Program-made: the position numbers and the translations under genes
Notes under the pieces: generated by a model
What the model was told of the DNA's origin: nothing
What the model saw: only the letters and a program-made list of their open reading frames with translations
The model's database searches: none
Part shown: piece by piece, positions 1 through 8,121 of the stretch
How the letters are laid out: every line of letters starts with the position of its first letter
Position numbering within the stretch: position 1 is the stretch's first letter
Assembly: GCA_946620035.1 (NCBI GenBank)
Contig: CAMOMX010000060.1
Location: 1 to 12,896 of the forward strand
Source: CAG-791 sp003447895
GTDB taxonomy: Bacteria; Bacillota; Clostridia; Lachnospirales; Lachnospiraceae
Reading direction: 5' to 3'
Length of the DNA stretch: 12,896 nucleotides

Positions 1-6
1 TATGTT

Positions 7-43
7 GGGCTTTGCGCCCTTAACTTGGCGGCATTCATCCGCC
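7..43 (+). other. Two small hairpins upstream of the permease relic
   Basis: Two short inverted repeats sit side by side: GGGC-TTTGC-GCCC (7-19) and GGCGG-CATTCAT-CCGCC (27-43), the second followed by TTT. They could be the end of a transcription unit lying left of the window, but the T-tract is poor and the upstream gene is not visible. This is a weak call. Confidence 0.25.
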
Positions 44-73
44 TTTGGCATTGTTCTTTCTAAGGAGGTCCTG

Positions 74-255
74 ATGCAGATCACTTCTGTTCTTATTGTT
101 ATGCTGATCATTCTGGCGGGGTCCTGTGTCCAAAGCGCGCTGGGTTTTGGCACCACTATGATCACGATGGGATTCCTTCCGCGGTTTTCGGCAAAGTCAT
201 CTATGCGTTCGTCGGGGTCGGCGGTGTGTGGATCATTGTCAGCCACCTGATGTGA
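74..255 (+). pseudogene. TauE/SafE-family permease relic, internally deleted
   Basis: This is the remnant of a sulfite exporter/anion permease-like membrane protein. The ATG at 74 has a strong AAGGAGG (62-68) in front. The first 36 or so codons read as a signal-anchor helix ending in the family's typical start, with ALGFGTTMITMGFLP visible. That frame then loses sense and stops at 248-250. In the frame one base back, 175-255 reads PSAVFGKVIYAFVGVGG then WIIVSHLM and stop, which looks like the last helix of the same family. So the beginning and the end of one gene survive, joined out of frame near 165-185. About 60 codons remain where the family usually has about 250. The family assignment rests on pattern memory of the N-terminal motif; the two-frame structure is read directly. 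A functional small protein is unlikely. Confidence 0.6.
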
Positions 256-279
256 GGGGCGGCGAGCCCCGGCAATTTT
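256..279 (+). terminator. Possible terminator of the permease relic
   Basis: Immediately after the relic's stop there is a GGGGC-GGCGA-GCCCC hairpin (256-270), followed by GGCAATTTT. The stem is short but all G:C and the T-tract is weak, so it is a plausible but unproven intrinsic terminator that would have served the intact permease gene. Confidence 0.35.
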
Positions 280-546
280 GATCCTACGCACACTCTGTCC
301 TTGTCTTTCCCCGTCGCATATGCTATTTTATGCTCAAACCTCATGTCTTTTCTGACGTATCTGCCGGCATGAGGCACCTCTTGGATATTCTGAATATCTG
401 TGCGGGATCCGCAAAGTTCCAACACGGCACGCATTACAATATAAGACTTCTTTGAGCGATCACGGCTTTGGCCTGACGCTTGTTTCGCTGCGCCTAAATA
501 CAGACTCCGTTCGAAATACGGGGTTGTTTGACTACTGATCTTTTAT
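280..546. other. Intergenic stretch with no recognisable gene
   Basis: I see no convincing gene, RNA or promoter here. Two short plus-strand frames are visible. One ends at 372 with a hydrophobic run (SFPVAYAILCSNLMSFLTYL). The next starts at ATG 369, overlaps that stop as ATGA, and runs 28 codons. Neither has a ribosome binding site or a family I recognise. They may be further fragments of decayed genes, in keeping with the relics on either side. Confidence 0.3.
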
Positions 547-557
547 GGGAGGTTACA

Positions 558-1346
558 ATGCTGATCAAATATCTGGAAAAGGAACAATTCCTTTTGAAAA
601 ACACTCTGAAACATCATATTGACGGACTCTGCGCAAGAGATAATCCGCAGGGAATACTTCTTTGTCAAAAACACAAAGGGAGCTTTCGGTGGAAAAGGAG
701 GTATTTACAAAACGGATTACCGGTTACAGTCCCCCTCCGAAAGTCGGAAAAGGAACTTGCCGAAAAGCTGGCCGTTAATCTGTACCGCCTGGTCTGCATC
801 CTTTACCTGCAAAAGCGCCTTTCTCGCCTTGGCAACATGGTCAGACAATTCCGGCGCGGGCCGGGGCACGGATCGTCGGAATCAGGGAAAGCCGGCATCG
901 GCGTTTCCCCAGGCGGGGGGAGGGGCCCCGGTGCGGAATCGGACCAATACGAACCGGACGATTTTTTGACAGGAAATCCCTTGTTCCGGATTCTTGACAG
1001 GCTGCGAAACCTGCCCGAATCGCCGGCCGATTTCTTCCGCGCCTCTTCGCCCTACCGGCCGCTTCTTCTTTCTTATCTGAGCAATCAATATTCAGCTCTC
1101 ATTGACTGGTATCTCGGAGCATTCTGCCAAAACAGCGAACATCCGGAGCATCTGCAATTCCCGGTAAAGCTCGGCTACAAAGTTCGCTCCACCATAAGTC
1201 AACTTTTTATCGTTTATTCATTGTCCTTATTGCGACAATCAGTCCATTTTTGCGCATTCCTGCGCATAAATGTACTTCTGTTACCCCACTGCGTTCCAAA
1301 ACCTGTTAAAATGCAGAAGGAGTCCTATTTACCCACGATTTTGTAA
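558..1346 (+). CDS. Hypothetical protein, probably 3'-truncated
   Basis: This 262-residue frame starts at ATG 558, preferred over an in-frame TTG at 528 because GGGAGG lies at 547-552. Residues 28-75 (basic, with KGSFRWKRRY and EKELAEKLA) and 164-211 (SPYRPLLLSYL, then HPEHL and GYKVRS) resemble, from memory, a Lachnospiraceae family of uncharacterised proteins that continues after VRS with an acidic nuclease-like domain. Here that domain is missing. Residues 211-262 are hydrophobic with a single acidic residue, and they overlap the likely control region of the next operon, so they look like read-through into non-coding DNA. A Gly/Pro-rich, very GC-rich stretch (about residues 99-130) may be an insertion. 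The product is probably non-functional. I assign no function and am only moderately sure of the resemblance. Confidence 0.45.
   Translation: MLIKYLEKEQFLLKNTLKHHIDGLCARDNPQGILLCQKHKGSFRWKRRYLQNGLPVTVPLRKSEKELAEKLAVNLYRLVCILYLQKRLSRLGNMVRQFRRGPGHGSSESGKAGIGVSPGGGRGPGAESDQYEPDDFLTGNPLFRILDRLRNLPESPADFFRASSPYRPLLLSYLSNQYSALIDWYLGAFCQNSEHPEHLQFPVKLGYKVRSTISQLFIVYSLSLLRQSVHFCAFLRINVLLLPHCVPKPVKMQKESYLPTIL
1220..1239. promoter_or_regulatory. ATTGTC-N8-GACAAT dyad upstream of the MoxR operon
   Basis: A perfect 6-bp inverted repeat (ATTGTC 1220-1225, GACAAT 1234-1239) lies about 155 bases before the moxR start, inside the part of the preceding frame that looks non-coding. A tandem heptamer TGCGCAT follows at 1251-1257 and 1261-1267, exactly one helical turn apart. 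Either could be an operator. A very similar dyad occurs at 12001-12021. No regulator is identified. Confidence 0.3.
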
Positions 1347-1368
1347 AAAAGATACTGTTATTGATAAA
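1341..1368 (+). promoter_or_regulatory. Candidate promoter of the MoxR-vWA operon
   Basis: TTGTAA (1341-1346) and GATAAA (1363-1368) match the vegetative -35 and -10 hexamers at four of six positions each, with 16 bases between. Transcription would then start near 1375, giving a very short leader before the ATG at 1395. A second -10-like hexamer, TAAAAT (1307-1312), has no good -35 partner. This is weak evidence from hexamers alone. Confidence 0.3.
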
Positions 1369-1394
1369 TCTCTCAGAAAGGTGACAAGGAAAAC

Positions 1395-2395
<1,001 letters not shown>

Positions 2396-2399
<4 letters not shown>

Positions 2400-3280
2400 G
2401 TATCCATCTTGATTACGATTATCTCGACAGAGTGCAGCGCGCGGCTTCGCTCTATACAAAACGAAAGACCTCGGATCTTCTCGAGGGAGATTATCAATCC
2501 TCCCGGCACGGGCGGAGTCTGGATTTTGACGACCTCAGGGAATATCACTTCGGAGACGACGTCAAGGACATCGACTGGAAATCCTCTTCGAGAGTAGGGA
2601 AGACACTGGTCCGCCGGTACTATGCAGACCGGAAGCACGATGTGATCTTTGTGGGGGATACCGGCCGGAAAATGACCGGAGATACCCCTTCCGGGGAATC
2701 CAAGGAGCAGATTGCCCTCATGGCTTTTGCCGTGACCGCCTATCTGATGGGGCGGCAGGGGGTGAACTGCGCCCTCTCCGTCTGCGGAAGCAGTGGGAGC
2801 CGGATCAGTCGCTTCCTGTCAGGCCCGGAGCATCTGATGGCGCAGATCAACGCCTACAAGAACGCGATCGAAGAAGGGGAGCCGTCCCAGCGTTTCTATG
2901 ACACGCTCCTCAACACGGCGTCCACCTTCGCGCGCCATATGATCATGGTGGTCATCACCGACTCAGAGGGCCTCTCCCAGATCGATGAGCGGCTTGTGCG
3001 GCGGCTTACCTACTACAACGACGTCTACATCCTCAAGATCAAAGACGCGTACCTGACAATGGACAACGCCTATGATCTCGACAGCGGCCGGTTTGCCGAT
3101 TCCTTCCTCTCTCTGTTCAGGGATCTGCACGCGCAGGAGCGCCGGATCCCCCAGGAGATCGAACAGAAGGCGGAAAAAATTCTCACGCCCAACCGCGTTT
3201 TCTGCAGGAGTATCTCCAAAGAGGCGGAAATTATCGACGCGCTCGTCTATTTGTTTGAACGAAGAAAGGGGCTTCTATGA
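2396..3280 (+). CDS. DUF58 domain protein
   Basis: This 294-residue protein starts at ATG 2396, inside the moxR stop (ATGA), so translation is probably coupled; no strong separate ribosome site is visible. The DUF58 signature is clear at residues 36-75: SRHGRSLDFDDLREY, then FGDDVKDIDWKSSSRVGKTL. It is followed by a vWA-like fold (83-215) beginning VIFVGDTGRKM. The usual metal-site pattern DxSxS is degenerate here: Asp88 is kept, but the two serines are Gly90 and Lys92. The later ITDSEG (188-192) matches the strand carrying the second metal aspartate. Unlike many DUF58 proteins, it has no membrane segment before the domain. In MoxR operons DUF58 proteins are thought to bridge the ATPase and membrane vWA proteins. 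Here it may bind its partner without metal. The precise role is unknown. Confidence 0.92.
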
Positions 3281-4131
3281 AATACTCCATTGACCTTCAG
3301 GCGCCCTTTACCTTTCCCTTTTACTGGTATCTGCTCGGCCTTGGGCTGATCCTTCTGGCGGTCCTTCTCCGCATTATGATGAACCGGACTTCCAAGGTCC
3401 GGTCGCCTATGCGGCTGGACAGACTGCACAGACAGGCGCTGTCCAATATCGACGAGATCTCCCGCGCTTACAGCCGGGGAGAGCTCGATACGCGCGGCGT
3501 CCACCAGAGAATGAGCCGCGAAGCCCGGAAATTTGTGCAGGCAGCCACCGGGTGGCGGACCGAATCGATGACTTATGAAGAGATGGCACATCTCGCAAGG
3601 CCGGAGCTAGCCGGGCTCATCAAGGCCTACTCCGAACCGGAGTTTTCTTATGAATCGAAGGCGGACTCGGGCGCCGCTATTGAAAACGGGCGAAAACTTG
3701 TGGACACCATGTATGAGTATGCCCTGAAGATGAACAAGGGCGCGTTCTCCGCCATGCTCCGCAGGGGCGGCAGCCGCGTTCTCCACGCGCTCCTTCGGAT
3801 CGCGCCCGGAGGCCTCCGGGACAGGCTCCTGAACAGGATCCGGGAACGGTCTGTCAATAAGATCGACAGCCATGAACTCGCGTTTCGGGAAAGGCTCCTC
3901 GATCCCCCTGCGCTTCATCTGCAGGTGAGCCGTGAGGTTCAGATCTTCGTTCTCGCGGCGTCCGGATGGGAAAGCACCGATCCGGTCGTCGAGAGGCTGC
4001 GCCGGCTGGGCAGGAAGGATCTGGCGGAGCTGGCCCTTCCCTTCTACGAGCCCGAGTTTACCCGCCACGACGAACAGGGCGCATTCCTGTCCACTAAACA
4101 AGCCAAGGAGCTGATCAAAAAATGGTTGTAA
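3277..4131 (+). CDS. Membrane protein with a duplicated DUF4381-like domain
   Basis: This 284-residue protein starts at ATG 3277, overlapping the DUF58 stop by four bases. It begins with a short hydrophilic stretch, then one membrane segment (about 14-35) followed by MNRTSKVR, which puts the rest in the cytoplasm by the positive-inside rule. The cytoplasmic part holds two copies of one domain. Copy 1 (about 55-142) has NIDEISRAY, SREARKFVQAATGW and ARPELAGLIKAYSEPEF. Copy 2 (about 193-281) has KIDSHELAF, SREVQIFVLAASGW and GRKDLAELALPFYEPEF. A basic linker (about 150-192) separates them. The position between DUF58 and the vWA protein, and the layout of one membrane helix plus a helical domain, match the DUF4381 proteins of Bat operons, but those are about 160 residues with one domain. 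The DUF4381 link is inference; the duplication is read directly. Confidence 0.8.
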   Translation: MKYSIDLQAPFTFPFYWYLLGLGLILLAVLLRIMMNRTSKVRSPMRLDRLHRQALSNIDEISRAYSRGELDTRGVHQRMSREARKFVQAATGWRTESMTYEEMAHLARPELAGLIKAYSEPEFSYESKADSGAAIENGRKLVDTMYEYALKMNKGAFSAMLRRGGSRVLHALLRIAPGGLRDRLLNRIRERSVNKIDSHELAFRERLLDPPALHLQVSREVQIFVLAASGWESTDPVVERLRRLGRKDLAELALPFYEPEFTRHDEQGAFLSTKQAKELIKKWL

Positions 4132-6143
4132 GTTATCACAATCCAGGCATTCTCATAATCGGAGGACTCGCAGCCGCCATTTTAAGTTTCATCGCATTCC
4201 GGCTCAGAGTCAGAAAAGACGACCGTGACGCTCTGCGGGTCGCCAATACAAGACGCCTCAAGGAGCTTCCGCTCTACAGGAGCACGCTCATCAAGATCCG
4301 GATCCTTCGGATCCTGGCGGCCGCCGGCCTGATCCTCTCTCTCGTTGCCGCGCTGTTTCTCACGGCGAGGCCTTATCGTCGTGAGACGGTCAAGGACACG
4401 GTCAACCGCAGGGACATCTTTTTGTGCATCGACCTGTCTTCCTCGTCAAGCAGGGGGGTGCAGGCGCTGGTAGAGGATTTCAAGGAGGTCGTCTCCTCCC
4501 TCGACGGGGACCGCATCGGTATTTCCCTGTTCAATACCTCGAGCATTCAGTATGTCCCGATGACGGACGACTATGACTTTGTGCAGGGAAGACTGGATGA
4601 ACTGGCTGCCTATTTTGCCGCCGCAGAAGAATTTGCGACAAACTATGCCGACAAATACGATTCCGTCTATGACATCCCCGAATCGGAGCGCGAACGATAC
4701 GATGAGCTGAACGGGATCCTGGCCGCCTTCGACGAGGGCGTCACGGCCGGCTACGAGCTCAAGGGAACCTCTGCGATCGGAGAGGGCCTCGCGTCGTGCC
4801 TCTTCAGCTTCCCGGAGCTTGTCAGCGAGAAGCGCACGCGCGTCATTTTCTTTATTACGGACAACCACCCGGAGCTATTGGACGATCCTCTGGTGACACT
4901 GGAGGAGGCGGCGGAGATGTGCCGTTTCGACAACGTCTCCGTGATCGGGATTTATCCCGGATCCGGCGCGCCGGCCGGGGGACAGGCTTCCGGTGAGAGT
5001 CAGGCGGCGGGAACTCCCGAAGACGAGATCCGTCAGCTGCAGGCGGCCGCGGAATCCACCGGCGGCAGGTTCTACGGCTCCGGCGATTCTGTGACGGCGC
5101 AGGAGATGCTCTCGGACATCGACGCCCTCGAATCCAAAGATACAACGACGGCCACCGCAAACGTCGATACGGATATGCCGGAATTCTGGACATATCTTCT
5201 GATCGCCGGAGTGGTCCTTCTCACCGGGACCACCGCTTTCTTCGTCCTGAAAAGGGGAATCCGAAAGGGGCGCACGTCGCGCAAGGTCACTGCTGCCGTC
5301 CTGCTCCTTCTGATGATCGCCGGCACTGCAGTAGTTTTCATCCGCCCTATGTATCTGAGTCCGTCGGCAGAGATCATGACCAGCAATCTGGACGTCACTT
5401 TCGTCGTCGATACCACGATCAGTATGTGGGCGGATGACGGCACAGCCGGCACGCGCATCGACAGCGTGAAAAAGGACATCCGGGAAATTGTCGGCGCCCT
5501 TCCGGGCAGCAATTTCTCCCTGATCCGGTTTGACAACGGCGCGCAGATCATGATTCCTTACACGCAGGACCTCTCCGCCATGGAGTATGTGCTGGACAAT
5601 CTCAATATGCCGGACTATGCGACGGCGAAGGGTTCCTCCCTCAATACGGCCTATGAAGCCATTCATTCTATGCTGGAATCGGCCTCCCGCAAGGGGGAGA
5701 ACCGCCGGTCGGTCGTCTTTTTGTTCAGTGACGGAGAGACGACCGACGGATCAACCCTGAAGAGCTTTTCGGAGCTGAACAGCCTGGTCCATAACGGCGC
5801 CGTGCTCGGCTACGGCACGGAACGCGGAGGCCGCATGAAGTATCCCGGAAAAGGCTATATTAAAGACGTCTCCACCGGCAAAGTAGCGCTCTCCCATCTC
5901 GACGAGGCCTCTCTTCGTCAGATCGCGAATGACCTGGGGCTCTCTTACGTTCACAGAAACGAAGATTTTTCGGGCTCTCTGGGATCAAGACTTCAGAACA
6001 TCCGCCGGATGAGCCGGGAAGTGGCACTAAGGGCCGGGGACCGGACGGGATTTCAGGAGACCTATCACTATTTTGCCGGAGGGGTCTTTGCAGTGCTCCT
6101 CGTCTGGCTGTTTCTTACAATTAACAGGGGAGGTGTGGCGTAA
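4122..6143 (+). CDS. Tandem vWA-domain membrane protein (BatA/BatB-like fusion)
   Basis: This 673-residue protein starts at ATG 4122, ten bases inside the previous gene, with AAGGAG at 4105-4110. It repeats one plan twice. Half 1 has membrane helices at about 8-27 and 61-82 separated by a very basic loop, then vWA1 (about 97-335), then a helix (355-376). Half 2 has a helix at 388-408, vWA2 (about 423-625) and a final helix (648-667). Positive loops (28-60, 377-388) put both vWA domains outside the cell. The metal site of vWA1 is complete: DLSSS (104-108), Thr216 and Asp247. That of vWA2 is altered: DTTIS (430-434), Ser505/506 for the threonine, and Asp537. vWA1 carries an acidic, Tyr-rich insert (about 164-205) and a Gly/Ala/Ser-rich loop (280-300). 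BatA and BatB are normally separate proteins of about 330 residues, so this looks like a fusion. It probably binds matrix or partner proteins at the surface under MoxR control. Confidence 0.9.
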   Translation: MVVSYHNPGILIIGGLAAAILSFIAFRLRVRKDDRDALRVANTRRLKELPLYRSTLIKIRILRILAAAGLILSLVAALFLTARPYRRETVKDTVNRRDIFLCIDLSSSSSRGVQALVEDFKEVVSSLDGDRIGISLFNTSSIQYVPMTDDYDFVQGRLDELAAYFAAAEEFATNYADKYDSVYDIPESERERYDELNGILAAFDEGVTAGYELKGTSAIGEGLASCLFSFPELVSEKRTRVIFFITDNHPELLDDPLVTLEEAAEMCRFDNVSVIGIYPGSGAPAGGQASGESQAAGTPEDEIRQLQAAAESTGGRFYGSGDSVTAQEMLSDIDALESKDTTTATANVDTDMPEFWTYLLIAGVVLLTGTTAFFVLKRGIRKGRTSRKVTAAVLLLLMIAGTAVVFIRPMYLSPSAEIMTSNLDVTFVVDTTISMWADDGTAGTRIDSVKKDIREIVGALPGSNFSLIRFDNGAQIMIPYTQDLSAMEYVLDNLNMPDYATAKGSSLNTAYEAIHSMLESASRKGENRRSVVFLFSDGETTDGSTLKSFSELNSLVHNGAVLGYGTERGGRMKYPGKGYIKDVSTGKVALSHLDEASLRQIANDLGLSYVHRNEDFSGSLGSRLQNIRRMSREVALRAGDRTGFQETYHYFAGGVFAVLLVWLFLTINRGGVA

Positions 6144-7000
6144 TGGATTCGAATGCAAGCCTTTTTCGAAAGATCCTGGCCGGACTTCTTCGCTTCCTGC
6201 GCTTTCTGGTGCTCCTTGCCGCGGCAGCCGGAATTCTCATGATTGCGCGAAGCGTCATCAACACAGCCGTCCTGATGAGCTACCAGCGCGGGCACTTCTC
6301 GGAGATTCCCGAAAACCTGCTGGTCTATCTGCGCTTTGGCGACAACTATGTGGCGCCCTACAACATGGGCAACATCGAGTATCAGCTGGGAAACTATGAC
6401 AAGGCCGTCTTCTATTATCAGCAGGCGCTTGTAAGTAAGCCCCCGGAGCGGGACGAGGAATGCATGATCCGCGTAAATCTCGCCTATTCCATGTGCCACA
6501 CCATCGATTGGGACAATCTGGACCGCGAGGACAAGGAGGCGGTTCAGGAAGCGATGGAAACGCTGGCGACGGCGCGCGCCTTCCTGACAGAGCACGAATG
6601 TGCCAGCGAGCCCGTGGGCAGTGACGACGGGCACTACCGGGACGCAGACCTTTTAAAGCATGACATCGACAGGATGCTCGAGCAGCTGTCGCAGAGCCAG
6701 TCAGACGGCGGCGGCGGGCAGAGCGAAGATCAGAGCGATGGCAGCGGCGGGCAGGATGAGAATCAGGACGAAAACCAGGGCGACGGACAGGATGAGGACC
6801 AGAGCAGCGGACAGGATGACTCTTCGCAGAAAGACGCCGACGGAAAGGATGCCGAGGCGGAAAGAGCCAGGCAGGAGAAGCTGAAGGAAGACCTCGCGAA
6901 GCAGAAACAGGATCTGAAGGAGAAGAGCTCTTCCTACGGCGATTATGAGTATATCGACGGCGGCAGCGCCCAGGGATACGGAGACGGAACATTATGGTAA
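6143..7000 (+). CDS. Membrane-anchored TPR protein (BatC-like)
   Basis: This 285-residue protein starts at ATG 6143 (TAATG overlap with the previous stop), with GGGGAGG at 6127-6133. A basic N-terminus is followed by one membrane helix (about 21-45), so the bulk faces outward. Residues 55-115 contain a TPR-like unit, with APYNMGNIEYQLGNYDKAVF then YYQQALVSKPP. Residues about 183-235 are a low-complexity tail of Gln, Asp, Ser, Gly and Glu with recurring GQDE/NQ/DQ units, then a charged helix (about 236-261) that may form a coiled coil, ending SYGDYEYIDGGSAQGYGDGTLW-like in Tyr and Gly. TPR-plus-glutamine-rich-tail proteins are typical of BatB/BatC in Bat operons, where they are thought to scaffold the vWA complex. 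The repeats at DNA level (about 6690-6830) suggest the tail could change length by slippage. The function is inferred from position. Confidence 0.85.
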   Translation: MDSNASLFRKILAGLLRFLRFLVLLAAAAGILMIARSVINTAVLMSYQRGHFSEIPENLLVYLRFGDNYVAPYNMGNIEYQLGNYDKAVFYYQQALVSKPPERDEECMIRVNLAYSMCHTIDWDNLDREDKEAVQEAMETLATARAFLTEHECASEPVGSDDGHYRDADLLKHDIDRMLEQLSQSQSDGGGGQSEDQSDGSGGQDENQDENQGDGQDEDQSSGQDDSSQKDADGKDAEAERARQEKLKEDLAKQKQDLKEKSSSYGDYEYIDGGSAQGYGDGTLW

Positions 7001-8019
7001 ACAACAACAGGAAACAGACGGCAGCTGCGGCGGGATCTTCTTCTCCCCGCAGACTTGCCAGAATATTGCTCGCCTCAGGCATGCTCTTTGTCCTGGGACT
7101 CTCTTTTGGTATCCCCGCTTCGGCTGCCGGCCCGGTCCCCTCGCCTTCGGCCAAAACGGCAGAGCGCCACGATATTTTGGCGCTCCCCACGGAGGAAGAG
7201 GAGGAGGTCCTTCGCATGGTTGGACCGGATCTTCCCCCCGCCGGTATGCGGTATGATGAGTGGAAGGGATTTCAGTATTCCGACGAGGTCTCCTTTGATG
7301 CCAGAACCTACTGGACGATCTTAATGGGGAAAGACAAAGTGGCCTCTGACTACGGACTTGTCCAGGACCCGGAACATGTGGAGGATGGGAAGATCACATT
7401 CGTAGACGCCTTTTCCGAGCCGGTGGGCGGCGAGATGAAGCTTCGGCACGGCGGATATGTCGATATCACCATCGAGATCCGGTGGACCGGAACGCTCAGC
7501 ATGACAGGTGATGACACATATTATATGCGCGGAGTAGAGTGGCAGGAAACGCCGGTCCTTCCGTGTGATGCCTACACCGGGACTTCTCTTTTGAACTATC
7601 AGGGCGATCCGGAGGATCAGGATATCTATCAGGGGCAGGCCGTCAATTCCGGCATGGTCGAGTCCGATGTCTCGATCGGGGGCAGGACCTACAGGCTCTT
7701 TGCAAAGTCAGACATCCGAAACTCCTCCTTTTCCGATTACACCTTTGACCTTGAGGCCGATCCCGTAAGGATGAATTTTCCGGCCTCGGTCGACACAACC
7801 CTCACGCTGCGGGTCCCTGCGGATTATGACGGCATGATCCTTGCCATCGACAAGGACATCACGGATGAGAAGCCGTCAGAGAGAAATTCGAGGGGAGAAT
7901 TTGCCGTTCCGCCGGATCAGTACGCGGACATTCTGACCACCGGCACCGGGCGGAAGCAGACTGCCGAGGATTTCTATTTTGTCAGAGTTTCGGATCTCTT
8001 AGAGAAATTCAAAAGATAG
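6994..8019 (+). CDS. Secreted protein of unknown family, last gene of the MoxR-vWA operon
   Basis: This 341-residue protein starts at ATG 6994, overlapping the previous gene by seven bases, with GGAG at 6980-6983. The N-terminus is a long export signal: a basic region to Arg23, a hydrophobic core (about 24-40), and a likely cleavage after PASA (41-44). No later membrane segment or sortase motif is visible, so the mature protein should be released or held only by partners. It is acidic near the start (EEEEE, 67-71), rich in aromatic residues and beta-strand-like, with phrases such as GGYVDITIEIRW. I recognise no family. Its place corresponds to BatD, the exported beta-rich protein that closes many Bat operons, but BatD has a C-terminal membrane anchor that is absent here. 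The link is positional only. Confidence 0.82.
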   Translation: MVNNNRKQTAAAAGSSSPRRLARILLASGMLFVLGLSFGIPASAAGPVPSPSAKTAERHDILALPTEEEEEVLRMVGPDLPPAGMRYDEWKGFQYSDEVSFDARTYWTILMGKDKVASDYGLVQDPEHVEDGKITFVDAFSEPVGGEMKLRHGGYVDITIEIRWTGTLSMTGDDTYYMRGVEWQETPVLPCDAYTGTSLLNYQGDPEDQDIYQGQAVNSGMVESDVSIGGRTYRLFAKSDIRNSSFSDYTFDLEADPVRMNFPASVDTTLTLRVPADYDGMILAIDKDITDEKPSERNSRGEFAVPPDQYADILTTGTGRKQTAEDFYFVRVSDLLEKFKR

Positions 8020-8047
8020 CCGAAGCTCCACTTAAGATGTGTAATTA

Positions 8048-8076
8048 TTGTCGTTTCCGTATATAATCTGTATATA
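8048..8076 (+). promoter_or_regulatory. Promoter of the Gfo/Idh oxidoreductase gene
   Basis: The AT-rich gap after the operon contains TTGTCG (8048-8053) and TATATA (8071-8076), 17 bases apart. A perfect TATAAT also lies at 8062-8067, but its -35 position (about 8038-8044) is poor. Transcription would begin near 8083 or 8074, about 40-50 bases before ATG 8122. No hairpin with a T-tract ends the preceding operon, so read-through is also possible. An ATTGTC half-site (8047-8052) overlaps the -35. Confidence 0.5.
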
Positions 8077-8121
8077 GACATCTTTGAATATACACAAGTT
8101 TTACTAAGCAGGAGGGTAAAC

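Noticed and set aside
6690..6840. Short repeats considered as a CRISPR array
   Set aside because: The units are irregular, stay in frame and encode a low-complexity protein tail; there are no spacers of constant length.
8020..8047. Terminator sought after the six-gene operon
   Set aside because: No stem with a T-tract is visible between the last stop codon and the next promoter.
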